Part shown: one piece after another, positions 46,110 to 55,083 of the stretch
How the letters are laid out: every line of letters begins with the position of its first letter
Position numbering within the stretch: position 1 is the first letter of the stretch
Origin: Clostridia bacterium
GTDB taxonomy: Bacteria; Bacillota; Clostridia; Oscillospirales; Acutalibacteraceae
Assembly (NCBI GenBank): GCA_017409845.1
Contig: JAFQRY010000002.1
Location: 1-64,000 of the forward strand
Reading direction: 5' to 3'
DNA length: 64,000 bases
Made by a program: the position numbers and the translations under genes
Notes under the pieces: generated by a model
What the model was told of the DNA's origin: nothing
Seen by the model: the letters and a program-made list of their open reading frames with translations, nothing else
Database searches by the model: none

Positions 46110-47192
46110 TTAATACTTAACCGGCTTTGCATCAAGATACTTTTTAACCATAAGAGCTACCTTGAACACAATAGCATCATCGAATTCTCTCAGGTCAAGA
46201 CCGGTAAGCTTCTTGATTTTTTCGAGTCTGTAAACAAGCGTGTTTCTGTGAACAAAAAGCTTTCTTGACGTTTCGGAAACGTTAAGATTGTTTTCAAAGA
46301 AACGCTGAATTGTGAATAATGTTTCGTGGTCGAGGCTGTCAATTGAGCCTCTCTTGAACACTTCTCTGAGGAACATGTCACAAAGAGTTGTGGGCAGCTG
46401 ATAAATAATACGGGCAATGCCGAGATTTTCATAGCTGACAATTGTTTTTTCGGTATCGAACACCTTGCCGACTTCAAGAGCAATCTGTGCCTCTTTGAAG
46501 GAGCGAGCAAGATCCTTTATTCCTTCGATGGTTGTGCCTATGCCGACGAGGACATGGGTATAAAGCTCTGTGCTCAGTGAATCGGAAATGGAGCGTGCGA
46601 GCTTTTCGAGGTCTTTGATTTCGATATTGCTCTTGACTTCCTTGACAATGGCAATATCATGCTCGTTGATGTTAATAACAAAATCCTTGCTCTTGTCAGG
46701 GAAAAGATTCTGAACCGCATCAAATACCGATGCGTCGTTGTGGTCAGTGATTCTGATAAGAAGTACTACTCTTGTAGCCTCGGAATTAAAACGGAGCTCT
46801 CTTGATTTAAGATAGATATCACCGGGAAGAATATTATCAAGAATAACATTTTTGATAAAGTTACCCCTGTCAAACTTTTCTTCATAGTATTGCTTGAGGT
46901 TTTCAAGGGAAACGCAGCAGACTGCCGCAAATCTGCCTGCAAGCTCATCTGTTCCTTCAACAAATACAGCGTATTCGGTCTGGATATGAGCACCGAAATT
47001 GCAGAAGGTGTTGCCGTTGATATAGTGAAGCTCATTATCAGCAAAAATATCGCTTGCGGTTGAAATAACCTCACCGATTTTGCTCAGCTCACTGCATGCG
47101 ATAATGGTTCCGGTTTCGTCAATTACGCCCAGAGTTCTGCCTACAGCTTCTCTCATCTGATGGACTAAACCCTGAAAAATTCTGTTTGACAT
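46110..47192 (-). CDS. PucR/CdaR-type transcriptional regulator
   Basis: 360 residues. N-terminal sugar-diacid-recognition-like region (about 1-100, with RTLGVIDETGTIIACSE), a central GGDEF-like domain typical of the family (VGIGTTIEGIKDLARSFKEAQIALEVGK) and a C-terminal PucR helix-turn-helix: TIQRFFENNLNVSETSRKLFVHRNTLVYRLEKIKKLTGLDLREFDDA, the best-conserved part. It has its own promoter and lies directly before ftsE, an unexpected partner. Ligand and targets are unknown; influence on ftsEX is possible through read-through or regulation. Confidence 0.9.
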   Translation of the reverse strand: MSNRIFQGLVHQMREAVGRTLGVIDETGTIIACSELSKIGEVISTASDIFADNELHYINGNTFCNFGAHIQTEYAVFVEGTDELAGRFAAVCCVSLENLKQYYEEKFDRGNFIKNVILDNILPGDIYLKSRELRFNSEATRVVLLIRITDHNDASVFDAVQNLFPDKSKDFVININEHDIAIVKEVKSNIEIKDLEKLARSISDSLSTELYTHVLVGIGTTIEGIKDLARSFKEAQIALEVGKVFDTEKTIVSYENLGIARIIYQLPTTLCDMFLREVFKRGSIDSLDHETLFTIQRFFENNLNVSETSRKLFVHRNTLVYRLEKIKKLTGLDLREFDDAIVFKVALMVKKYLDAKPVKY

Positions 47193-47265
47193 AATTATTA
47201 CCCCTCATCTGATTTGTTTTTGCATCATTTGGTGTTTTATACAAAATGACCATTGGGACATCTAC

Positions 47266-47294
47266 ATTTTACACAATAAACTCTCTTTTTGCAA
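47266..47294 (-). promoter_or_regulatory. Promoter of the PucR/CdaR-type gene
   Basis: Minus strand: TTGCAA (47294-47289), 17-base spacer, TAAAAT (47271-47266), about 75 bases before the ATG at 47192. Confidence 0.65.
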
Positions 47295-47742
47295 TAGAAA
47301 TCTGCGTTTTTTTTCAATAATTTTTTGAATTTATTGTGAATTATGCTTTGTTTTTATGCTTTTTTAACAAATTTTTCGTTTTTACGCTTCGTAAAATCCC
47401 TTTGTGTAACTTTTTTCAATCAAAAAGTTTTTTTGGTTGAAACTAACATTTTATTGCATCTGAATTTGGTTATAATTTCCAAACAAGCTTGCTGCGGAAT
47501 AATTTATCACAAAAATCTTCTGCAGTTTTTGTTTAAAAAGCCACTGTTAAATATAACCTATTTCTTCGTTTCGATTTTGTGCATATTATTCAAATAAATA
47601 ACTATATATATACTTCCGTAATTCAGACATACTATATCTGCAGCTGTTGCAAAAAAAGCATCGCTGCCAAAAAAATCGGTAAAAGTATCAAAAATATTAC
47701 AGATTTCAAACAAAAATATGACATATTTTTTTATTAAAAGAC
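47295..47742. other. A/T-rich intergenic region between regulator and murA
   Basis: About 450 bases, very A/T-rich, with poly-T and poly-A runs. A phenylalanine/leucine-rich frame at 47343-47597 has neither ribosome site nor protein-like composition. No RNA gene recognised. Confidence 0.55.
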
Positions 47743-47780
47743 TTTTCAAAATAAAAAAAGCATGATATAATCATTATATC
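47743..47780 (+). promoter_or_regulatory. murA promoter with palindrome over the -10
   Basis: TTTTCA (47743-47748), 17 bases, TATAAT (47766-47771). The perfect palindrome GATATAAT-C-ATTATATC spans 47764-47780, covering the -10; it may be an operator or chance in A/T-rich DNA. Confidence 0.5.
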
Positions 47781-47833
47781 TGTGAATTTTATTTTTTTAT
47801 TTATCGAATATATTTTTGAAAGAGGGAGAATCA

Positions 47834-49126
47834 TTGGAAAAATTTGTTATCAACGGCGGCACTCCCCTAAAAGGTGAAGTTGAAGTCAGCGGAGCCAAAA
47901 ATGCTGCCCTTGCAATTATTCCCGCTGCGATTCTTTCGCAGGATGTGTGCACAATCGAAAATCTTCCGTGCTCAATAAGCGATATCGGATATATGATGAA
48001 GATTCTCAGACAAATCGGTGCACAAATCAGAGTAATCAACAAAAACACAATTGAAATAGATTCCCGCAATGTTAACTCATATGTCATCTCCCACGATATG
48101 ACGAAGCATCTGAGGGCATCATATTATTTCATCGGTGCTCTTCTCGGCAGATTTTCAAGAGCGAAGGTTTCAATGCCCGGCGGCTGCTACCTTGGTCCGA
48201 GACCTATTGACCAGCACATCAAGGGCTTTGAGCTTCTCGGTGCAACGGTTTCGGTTGATGACAATGCAATTGTTGATGCCAGGGCAGACAAGCTTATCGG
48301 CAGCCCGATTTATCTTGACATGGTTTCGGTCGGTGCAACGGTCAACATCATGCTCGCCGCAGTCAAGGCAAGCGGTCTTACCGTTATTGAAAACGCTGCA
48401 AAAGAGCCCCATATAGTTGACCTTGCAAACTTCCTCAACTCCATGGGTGCGGATGTAAGAGGTGCAGGCACAGACGTTATCAAAATCCGCGGCGTTGAAC
48501 AGCTTCACGGATGCACATATTCAATAATTCCCGATCAGATTGAGGCGGGCACATTCATGGTTGCCGCCGCCGCAACAAAGGGCGATGTTCTTATCAAGAA
48601 TGTCATCCCCAAGCATCTTGAATCAATTTCAAAAAAGCTTATTGAATGCGGTGCAACAGTTGAAGAATTTGACGATGCCGTCAGAGTATCTCTCAACAAA
48701 AGACCCGATAAATGCAACATCAAAACAATGCCCCATCCCGGTTTTCCCACCGATATGCAGTCACAGATGGCTGTTCTGCTTGCAATTGCAGACGGAACAA
48801 GCATCATTTCCGAGAGCATCTGGTCAAACCGCTTCAAATACACGGAGCAGCTTAACCGCATGGGTGCCAACATCAAGGCAGACGGGCAGCTTGCCGTTGT
48901 TCAGGGTGTTGAACGTCTCAAGGGTGCTCCTGTCAAGGCAGATGACCTTCGTGCGGGTGCGGCAATGATTATTGCAGGTCTCTGTGCAAGCGGCACAACC
49001 GAAATCGAGGATATCTACCATATCGACAGAGGATATGAGGATGTTGTTGAAAAATTCAGCGGCATCGGTGCACAGATAAAAAGAGTTTACTGCCCCGACC
49101 CCGACTGTCTTACAAACGCAGGCTGA
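47834..49126 (+). CDS. murA: UDP-N-acetylglucosamine 1-carboxyvinyltransferase
   Basis: Transfers enolpyruvate from PEP to UDP-GlcNAc, the first committed step of peptidoglycan synthesis and the fosfomycin target. 430 residues, EPSP-synthase fold. SGAKNAALAIIPAAIL at the N-terminus holds the lysine-asparagine pair; the mobile loop reads MPGGCYLGPRPIDQHI, with the active-site cysteine retained; PHPGFPTDMQSQMAVL and DLRAGAAMIIAGL are further signatures. TTG 47834 with AGGGAG upstream is the best start; another TTG at 47816 lacks a site. Followed by a terminator. Confidence 0.95.
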   Translation: MEKFVINGGTPLKGEVEVSGAKNAALAIIPAAILSQDVCTIENLPCSISDIGYMMKILRQIGAQIRVINKNTIEIDSRNVNSYVISHDMTKHLRASYYFIGALLGRFSRAKVSMPGGCYLGPRPIDQHIKGFELLGATVSVDDNAIVDARADKLIGSPIYLDMVSVGATVNIMLAAVKASGLTVIENAAKEPHIVDLANFLNSMGADVRGAGTDVIKIRGVEQLHGCTYSIIPDQIEAGTFMVAAAATKGDVLIKNVIPKHLESISKKLIECGATVEEFDDAVRVSLNKRPDKCNIKTMPHPGFPTDMQSQMAVLLAIADGTSIISESIWSNRFKYTEQLNRMGANIKADGQLAVVQGVERLKGAPVKADDLRAGAAMIIAGLCASGTTEIEDIYHIDRGYEDVVEKFSGIGAQIKRVYCPDPDCLTNAG

Positions 49127-49154
49127 TTTCACAATATATAATGTATATAAAATA

Positions 49155-49184
49155 AGGGGCTGTCTTTAAGAACAGCCCTTTTTT
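49155..49184 (+). terminator. Terminator after murA
   Basis: GGGCTGT / ACAGCCC core stem, extendable at both ends, followed by TTTTTT. It lies just before the ribosome site of the next gene. Confidence 0.85.
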
Positions 49185-49200
49185 GTTGAAGGATATTACT

Positions 49201-49986
49201 ATGGCAAAATTTTGTTCTCTTTATTCGTCAAGCGACGGAAACTGCACCTACATCGGCTGCTCTCAGGGCGGCATTCTGATTGATGTCGGAATAAGTGCAA
49301 AGCGAACCGAGCTTGCATTAAACGACATCGGTGTTGACCCCCGTTCGCTTGCTGCAATTTTTGTTACACACGAACACAATGACCACGTTAAGGGTATAAG
49401 GGTTTTTGCAGAACGTTACGGTATAAAAGTTTTCTCTTCCGAGGGTACACTTCTCGGCATGGAGGATATCAATGCGATTACCGCAAAAACAAAAACGGAA
49501 ATCATCCCCGAATGCGGCATTGAAGCGGGCGGAATGTTTGTCAGAGCATTCCGTACTCCCCACGACAGCCGGGAAAGCACGGGCTACAGCATCGTTACGC
49601 CCGACGGCAAAAGACTTGCCGTTGCAACGGATATCGGCACCGTTACCGACACGGTTATGAATGCAGTTTACGGCAGCGACCTTATACTGCTCGAATCCAA
49701 CCATGATATCGGAATGCTGCAAAACGGACCATATCCTTATTTTCTCAAGCAGAGAATTCTTTCAAATCACGGTCACCTTTCAAACGAAAAATGTGCCGAG
49801 ACAGCGGTAAAGCTCATGGAATCTGGAACAACACGTTTTGTCCTCGGTCACCTGAGCAAAGAGAACAACATACCCTCCCTTGCCTTCGAAACAACCCGTT
49901 CCGCAATGACGATGGCGGGTGCAACCGAAAATACGGACTATCTTCTCAGCGTTGCAGGCAGCAGCAATCCCGTTATTGCTCTGTGA
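49201..49986 (+). CDS. Metallo-beta-lactamase-fold hydrolase, WalJ/YycJ-like
   Basis: 261 residues. Start MAKFCSLYSSSDGNCTYIG and the metal motif THEHNDHVKG (about 60-70) identify the YycJ/WalJ group; further metal ligands are in DIGTVTD and LESNHD, and SNHGHLSNEKCAE and LGHLSKENN close the fold. In Bacillus the homologue is in the walRK operon and has 5'-exonuclease-type activity on DNA. Here no walRK genes are adjacent. ATG 49201 has AAGGAT upstream. Its end overlaps the convergent M23 gene by 14 bases. Confidence 0.9.
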   Translation: MAKFCSLYSSSDGNCTYIGCSQGGILIDVGISAKRTELALNDIGVDPRSLAAIFVTHEHNDHVKGIRVFAERYGIKVFSSEGTLLGMEDINAITAKTKTEIIPECGIEAGGMFVRAFRTPHDSRESTGYSIVTPDGKRLAVATDIGTVTDTVMNAVYGSDLILLESNHDIGMLQNGPYPYFLKQRILSNHGHLSNEKCAETAVKLMESGTTRFVLGHLSKENNIPSLAFETTRSAMTMAGATENTDYLLSVAGSSNPVIAL

Positions 49987-51061
49987 TTTCAGAAGGAGGA
50001 AGAGTTGTGATATGCTTCATTTCATCGGGATATGAGTCATCAAAAACATCGTAAACCCGTTGATATTCACCGCTTTTTGTGTTTTTTACCACGGTTGCTT
50101 TGTTTCTTTTCAGAAGCTCAACAATCGGATACATATCAATCCAGATCTGGTTATCCCCCTCTTTCTGAACCTCGTTGAAAACAAGCTGCATTCCGAGGTG
50201 AAGATGCGGAACCTTCATTCCGTTGATATTTTCTTCTTCGGAATATCCCGTCATTCCGAGATAACCGATAACCTCCCCCGCTTTAACCGTTGACCCGATT
50301 TCAAGACCCTCTTTATAGGGTCTGTTTCTTCTTAAATGAGCATAATAATATGACCTTCTGCCGTCGAAGCTGCGGATCGCAATTCTCCAGCCGCCGTAGC
50401 GGTTCCAGCCCAGTGCTTCAACCGTTCCGCCCTCAATTGCAACAATCGGGGTACCGATTGAGCCCATGAGATCATTGCCGAGGTGACGCCTTTTGTAGCC
50501 ATAGGAACGCGACACACCGAAATCATCATAATGGCTGAAGCTGAAGCCCTCCGCAATCGGAGAATACGCTTTCAGACCGTAGCCTTCAACGATTTTTATT
50601 CCGCCGTTTCCGTCGGGTGCAGCCTTAGTATATTCTCCGAGGAATCCCGAAAGCACCGCACCGTAGGCTTCCTTATAAAAAGCATAATATTTGTTGGTTT
50701 TCATAAGATCATCAACTGTCATTCCTTCGCCGAGAGCTTCAACAAGACCGTCAAGCTGAGAATGCTTGTAGCCGCCGAAATCTCCCCCGTTTTTGCAGGC
50801 AAGAAACGAAAGCGTATCAATCCACGACAGATGCCTTTCGCTTCCGTGGGTTGAAATATCAAGCTCCATAGCATCCGAAAGTGCGTGGTACGGCACAGAA
50901 AAATCCACCCATTTTATATATTTTTCCGTTGTTGTTTCCCGTGCTTCGGCAACAGCACGCCTACTGCCGTTTTCCTGCATTCCGACAGCAAAAATGCCGC
51001 TGATCACAACCAGGGCACATGCCGCCAGTATTATCAATCGGTTTTTCAATAAATTCAACAT
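49973..51061 (-). CDS. Membrane-anchored M23-family peptidase
   Basis: About 362 residues, with an N-terminal membrane helix (about 9-28) and an extracellular M23 domain: YKRRHLGNDLMGSIGTPIVAIEGGTVEALGWNRYGGWRIAI (first zinc ligands H and D), YYYAHL and VPHLHLGMQL (last ligands). A helical region of about 100 residues (about 70-170) precedes it. GTGGAGTG stands before two adjacent ATGs, 51064 and 51061; the latter is used. Family context suggests peptidoglycan remodelling, possibly spore-related. Its promoter region is shared with rlmH. Confidence 0.88.
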   Translation of the reverse strand: MLNLLKNRLIILAACALVVISGIFAVGMQENGSRRAVAEARETTTEKYIKWVDFSVPYHALSDAMELDISTHGSERHLSWIDTLSFLACKNGGDFGGYKHSQLDGLVEALGEGMTVDDLMKTNKYYAFYKEAYGAVLSGFLGEYTKAAPDGNGGIKIVEGYGLKAYSPIAEGFSFSHYDDFGVSRSYGYKRRHLGNDLMGSIGTPIVAIEGGTVEALGWNRYGGWRIAIRSFDGRRSYYYAHLRRNRPYKEGLEIGSTVKAGEVIGYLGMTGYSEEENINGMKVPHLHLGMQLVFNEVQKEGDNQIWIDMYPIVELLKRNKATVVKNTKSGEYQRVYDVFDDSYPDEMKHITTLPPSEITEQ

Positions 51062-51101
51062 CATCACTCCACTGTTCAGAATATATGACGGAGGTATAAA
51101 A

Positions 51102-51584
51102 ATGATTAATATAAATATCATATGCATCGGCAAGCTGAAGGAGGATTATCTTCGCTCGGCATGTGCCGAATACGAAAAAAGGCTCGGTGCCTTCTGCAAG
51201 CTTAAAATAACAGAGCTCACCCCTGCAAGACTTCCCGAAAACCCTAACGAAGCACAGATTGAAGCTGCACTCGCCGACGAAAGCGAAAGGATTCTTTCTA
51301 AAATTTCAAATTCCGATGCCGTTTTTGCCCTCTGCATCGAAGGCAAGGAATTATCATCTGAAAGCTTCTCTGCAGAGATTGAAAAATGTGCCGTTTCAGG
51401 CTTCGGCTCTCTTTGTTTTATAATCGGTGGCTCTCACGGACTTGCACCGTCTGTCAAGAGCAGGGCAAAATTCAGGCTCTCAATGAGTCCGATGACATTC
51501 CCTCATCAGCTTGCAAGAGTCATGCTTCTTGAGCAGATTTACCGTGCATTTATGATTTCAAGCGGCGGAAAATACCATAAATAG
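51102..51584 (+). CDS. rlmH: 23S rRNA pseudouridine-1915 N3-methyltransferase
   Basis: 160-residue SPOUT methyltransferase that methylates pseudouridine 1915 in helix 69. Start MININIICIGKLKEDYLRSACAEY and the knot region LCFIIGGSHGLAPSVKSRA..LSMSPMTFPHQLARVMLLEQIYRA with the terminal GGKYHK are diagnostic. ATG 51102 follows GGAGGT; the frame is open upstream but antisense to the M23 gene, so those starts are ignored. Monocistronic by position. Confidence 0.96.
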   Translation: MININIICIGKLKEDYLRSACAEYEKRLGAFCKLKITELTPARLPENPNEAQIEAALADESERILSKISNSDAVFALCIEGKELSSESFSAEIEKCAVSGFGSLCFIIGGSHGLAPSVKSRAKFRLSMSPMTFPHQLARVMLLEQIYRAFMISSGGKYHK

Positions 51585-51688
51585 GCAAAAATCATTCGGC
51601 AGTTTTACACCCTTTTCGCCCAAGTTTTTTATATTTTTGTTCAGAATACCAAAACTTTGAAAAATAAGAAAAATTAATCAAAAAACTG

Positions 51689-51717
51689 TTGCATATTTCC
51701 TTGAAAATGTATAAAAT
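51689..51717 (+). promoter_or_regulatory. Likely gap promoter
   Basis: TTGCAT (51689-51694), 17-base spacer, TAAAAT (51712-51717), 45 bases before the ATG at 51762. Site choice is approximate; TATAAA at 51710 is an alternative. Confidence 0.55.
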
Positions 51718-51761
51718 AAATACGGTCAAAAATTAAAAATTATTTTTGGAGGTAATTTACC

Positions 51762-52778
51762 ATGGCAGTTAAAGTTGCAATCAATGGCTTCGGTCGTATC
51801 GGCCGTCTTGCATTCCGTCAGATGTTCGGTGCAGAAGGCTACGAAATCGTTGCTATCAACGACCTTACAAATCCCGCAATGCTCGCTCACCTTCTCAAGT
51901 ACGATACAGCTCAGGGCAGATACGCTCTTGCTGATACAGTAGTTGCAGGCGAAGACAGCATCACAGTTGACGGCAAAGAAATCAAAATCTATGCTAAGGC
52001 TAACGCTGCAGAGCTCCCCTGGGGCGAAATCGGTGTTGACGTTGTTCTCGAATGCACAGGCTTCTACACCTCAAAGGCTAAGAGCCAGGCTCACATCGAC
52101 GCAGGTGCAAAGAAAGTTGTTATTTCTGCTCCCGCAGGCAACGACCTTCCCACAATCGTTTACAGCGTAAACGAAGGCACTCTCACAGCTGATGACACAA
52201 TCATCTCAGCTGCATCATGCACAACAAACTGCCTTGCTCCCATGGCTAAGGCTCTCAACGACTATGCTCCCATCCAGAGCGGTATCATGACAACTGTTCA
52301 TGCTTACACAGGCGACCAGATGGTTCTTGACGGTCCCCACAGAAAGGGCGACTTCAGAAGAGCAAGAGCAGCTGCTGCAAACATCGTTCCCAACTCAACA
52401 GGTGCTGCAAAGGCTATCGGTCTTGTTATCCCCGAGCTCAACGGCAAGCTTATCGGTTCAGCTCAGAGAGTTCCCGTTCCCACAGGCTCAACAACTATCC
52501 TTGTTGCAGTTGTTAAGGGCAACGACATCACCAAGGAAGGCATCAATGCTGCTATGAAGGCTGCTTCATCAGCTTCATTCGGCTACACAGAAGAAGAACT
52601 CGTTTCAAGCGATATCATCGGTATCACTTACGGCTCACTCTTCGATGCTACTCAGACAATGGTTACCAAGATTGAAGACGGTCTCTATCAGGTTCAGGTT
52701 GTTTCATGGTATGACAATGAAAACAGCTACACAAGCCAGATGGTTCGTACAATCAAGTACTTCGCAGAGCTTGCATAA
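51762..52778 (+). CDS. gap: Glyceraldehyde-3-phosphate dehydrogenase
   Basis: Glycolytic NAD-dependent enzyme, 338 residues. NAD-binding [12 protein letters not shown], catalytic cysteine in [15 protein letters not shown] (about 152), substrate region HAYTGDQ and the ending [16 protein letters not shown] are all present. The aspartate after beta-2 (AINDLTN) favours NAD over NADP. The ribosome site TTTTTGGAGGTAA is strong, and codon choice is clearly biased (GCT, GTT, AAG, GGC), as expected of a highly expressed gene. Monocistronic with its own terminator. Confidence 0.97.
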   Translation: MAVKVAINGFGRIGRLAFRQMFGAEGYEIVAINDLTNPAMLAHLLKYDTAQGRYALADTVVAGEDSITVDGKEIKIYAKANAAELPWGEIGVDVVLECTGFYTSKAKSQAHIDAGAKKVVISAPAGNDLPTIVYSVNEGTLTADDTIISAASCTTNCLAPMAKALNDYAPIQSGIMTTVHAYTGDQMVLDGPHRKGDFRRARAAAANIVPNSTGAAKAIGLVIPELNGKLIGSAQRVPVPTGSTTILVAVVKGNDITKEGINAAMKAASSASFGYTEEELVSSDIIGITYGSLFDATQTMVTKIEDGLYQVQVVSWYDNENSYTSQMVRTIKYFAELA

Positions 52779-52798
52779 TTTAAGCTATCGTGATTTTC

Positions 52799-52827
52799 AA
52801 GGGTCGGCTAACCACCGACCCTTTTTT
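52799..52827 (+). terminator. Terminator after gap
   Basis: AAGGGTCGG / CCGACCCTT stem with 7-base loop and T run, ending before the next ribosome site. Confidence 0.9.
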
Positions 52828-52843
52828 CTTAACGGGTGATTTT

Positions 52844-53569
52844 ATGGGATTAAAGCGACTTGACAAGTTAATAGCACTCAACTGCAACGTTTCCAGAAAA
52901 GATGCGAGAAAGCTCATAAAGGATGCGGCGGTAACGGTTAATTCAAGGGTCGTTCTTCGTGCCGAAGAGCTTGTTGATGCAGATGTCGATGACATTAATG
53001 TAAAGGGTTATAACTTTACAGCGAAAGAGCATGTTTATATCATGCTCAACAAGCCTCAGGGTGTTATCAGTGCAACCGCCGACCCCAAGAAAAAGACGGT
53101 TATCGACATTATTCCCGACGAGCTGAAAAGACGCAGCCTTTTTCCTGCGGGAAGGCTTGACAGAGACACCACAGGTCTTTTGATTATAACGGATGACGGT
53201 GCTTTTTCTCACAGAATAATGAGCCCCGCACACCATGTTTTCAAAACCTATCAGGCGGTTTTATCCTATCCGATTGATGAAAATGACATCAGAAAATTAG
53301 AGGAGGGCATCACCCTCGGAGATGGCACCGAATGTCTGCCTGCAAAGGTTAAATCCTTTACAACTTCCGACGGTCTGCCTGCCGCCGAAATATGCATCCG
53401 TGAGGGAAAATATCATCAGGTAAAACGGATGTTTCATGCACTCGGCAACAACGTTGAGCAGCTTCGCAGAATACGGATAGGCGCTTTAAAGCTTGATACG
53501 GCTCTTGCAGAAGGAGAATGCCGTGAGCTGACCTCCGAAGAGCTTGAGCTGGTTTTCAAAGACGAATAG
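52844..53569 (+). CDS. RsuA/RluB-family rRNA pseudouridine synthase
   Basis: 241 residues. N-terminal S4 RNA-binding domain (MGLKRLDKLIALNCNVSRKDARKLIKDAAVTVN, about 1-60), then the pseudouridine synthase fold with the catalytic aspartate in AGRLDRDTTGLLIIT and the KYHQVKRMFHALGN motif. Members modify 16S U516 (RsuA) or 23S U2605 (RluB); the short length and GDGTECLPAKV domain favour an RsuA type, but I do not fix it. ATG 52844 follows GGGTGAT. It begins 17 bases beyond the gap terminator, so read-through transcription is possible. Confidence 0.92.
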   Translation: MGLKRLDKLIALNCNVSRKDARKLIKDAAVTVNSRVVLRAEELVDADVDDINVKGYNFTAKEHVYIMLNKPQGVISATADPKKKTVIDIIPDELKRRSLFPAGRLDRDTTGLLIITDDGAFSHRIMSPAHHVFKTYQAVLSYPIDENDIRKLEEGITLGDGTECLPAKVKSFTTSDGLPAAEICIREGKYHQVKRMFHALGNNVEQLRRIRIGALKLDTALAEGECRELTSEELELVFKDE

Positions 53570-53647
53570 ATATTCCGCAAAACACATTATCACGGCTTTT
53601 TTTGCATAGTTTGTCATTACAGATTATGTTTTGAAAGGCGAGATAAT

Positions 53648-54475
53648 GTGTTTATTGTTTTAAAAACCAACCAACCAGCCAAAGGATTTATCAAAAAATA
53701 CAGGCAACAAAGAATTCTCGGAAAAAGCGAGCCAGTTGCACACCCTACTGAAAACGGTCTGCCGTTTTTTATTCTCGACATTCCCGATGATCCGAAGAAA
53801 TTATCACTTGCCGCAACAGAAGAAAAATGCGGCAGATATGTTTCGAGGGTCGTCGCTCCGAGAAATCTGCATTTACCCGACAGCAAGAGAGTGAAACGCT
53901 TCACACCCGTCAGCTCAGGCGGTATTTTTCTTTTTAACACCGCACTCGAAGTGATAAAAAATGCCGGTCTGAAGCCCGACGGAATCTGCATAACTGTTAC
54001 GGACCGCAATGCACGCATGAGCGGTGAAATCTGCCGTCTTCTGCCGTATGCATCATCGGTCAGAGCCGTTACTTCACGTCCCGAAAGATATTCCGCAGCA
54101 TGTAACAAAATTTATAAAGACTGCGGCGCATCCGTTATGGTGCGTCCCGATTACCGACCCGCCGGCAAAAAAGAAATCATCATAAGCTGCGACGGTGCGG
54201 CAACTGCGGAAATGAACAATTCCGCAGTTTTTTCTTACAAACGGAGCAGTCACGGAAAGCTCCGCTTTCTTTCGGACGAAATTATGCTTTCGGAAAATCA
54301 CAGAAAAATCATTCCGCCGAATATTGATACGGTTGACTTTGCAGCGGCAGTCACGGAGCTTTGCTCGGGCACCGAATACAGATTTTCCGCCTTTTCCGAC
54401 ACGGAAACAAGCTGCCAAAAATGCACAGGTGCTGCTCCGTCCGAATGCCTCAGTTGCTATGTCCGCGAAAAATAA
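53648..54475 (+). CDS. Unknown protein with cysteine-pair C-terminus
   Basis: 275 residues, family not recognised. Mixed alpha/beta composition without membrane segments; the N-terminal part (MFIVLKTNQPAKGFIKKYRQQ) is basic. Residues about 95-150 alternate strands and helices (GIFLFNTALEVIKNAGL, GICITVTDRNARMSGEICRLL), suggesting a Rossmann-like nucleotide or metabolite domain. The C-terminus has CQKCTGAAPSECLSCY, two CxxC pairs that could bind zinc or Fe-S. Start is GTG 53648 after GAAAGGCGAG; an ATG two bases upstream is in another frame. Upstream is the pseudouridine synthase; a separate greA promoter follows. Confidence 0.75.
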   Translation: MFIVLKTNQPAKGFIKKYRQQRILGKSEPVAHPTENGLPFFILDIPDDPKKLSLAATEEKCGRYVSRVVAPRNLHLPDSKRVKRFTPVSSGGIFLFNTALEVIKNAGLKPDGICITVTDRNARMSGEICRLLPYASSVRAVTSRPERYSAACNKIYKDCGASVMVRPDYRPAGKKEIIISCDGAATAEMNNSAVFSYKRSSHGKLRFLSDEIMLSENHRKIIPPNIDTVDFAAAVTELCSGTEYRFSAFSDTETSCQKCTGAAPSECLSCYVREK

Positions 54476-54482
54476 TAAATGC

Positions 54483-54511
54483 TTGACATAATTATTTCTA
54501 TTTTATATAAT
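54483..54511 (+). promoter_or_regulatory. Consensus promoter of greA-lysS
   Basis: TTGACA (54483-54488), 17-base spacer, TATAAT (54506-54511), both perfect; ATG of greA is at 54560. Confidence 0.85.
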
Positions 54512-54559
54512 ATAACGGAAAATGGATTTTTATAATCAATTAAAAGGAGATAGACCGAA

Positions 54560-55030
54560 ATGGAAAAACAGACAATCTTTACCCGTGAGGATTATGAAAA
54601 GCTCAGTGCCCAGCTTAACAAGCTTAAAACAGAGGGCAGAGATGATATCGCAGAAAAAATCAAGGAAGCCCGCTCACACGGTGACCTTTCGGAAAATGCA
54701 GAATATGATGAGGCGATGAACGAGCAGGCTAAAATGGAAGCCGAAATCGCAAAGCTTGAGGCTGACCTTCGCAACGCAAAGATTCTTGATGAAGAAGAGC
54801 TCACAACAGAAGCCATCCACATCGGCTCAAAAGTTACTCTTTATGATATGGACTTTGAGGAAGAGGTTGAATATAAAATTCTCGGTAAGAGCGACATTGA
54901 AAACGGTGTTATTTCCGACCTCTCACCCGTCGGCTCAGCTATCATGGGCAAAAAGGTAGGCGACATTGCCGAGGTTCATACTCCCGGCGGAAAAATCATC
55001 AAGATGAAGGTTCTTGCAATCTCCAAATAA
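54560..55030 (+). CDS. greA: Transcription elongation factor GreA
   Basis: 156 residues. GreA inserts its N-terminal coiled coil into the RNA polymerase secondary channel to stimulate cleavage of backtracked RNA. The coiled coil (about 10-75) carries the acidic tip segment RSHGDLSENAEYDEA, and the C-terminal FKBP-like domain includes SPVGSAIMGKKVGD. AAGGAG precedes the ATG. It is followed after 53 bases by lysS, an arrangement common in clostridia, and shares its promoter. Confidence 0.97.
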   Translation: MEKQTIFTREDYEKLSAQLNKLKTEGRDDIAEKIKEARSHGDLSENAEYDEAMNEQAKMEAEIAKLEADLRNAKILDEEELTTEAIHIGSKVTLYDMDFEEEVEYKILGKSDIENGVISDLSPVGSAIMGKKVGDIAEVHTPGGKIIKMKVLAISK

Positions 55031-55083
55031 AATAAAGTGCGGTGCATCACCGCTTTCCGATAAAGAAAGGAAATATAAAATTT

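Noticed and set aside
47343-47597. 84-codon frame in the intergenic region before murA
   Set aside because: Composition is F/L/I/K from A/T-rich DNA, no ribosome site and no conserved look.
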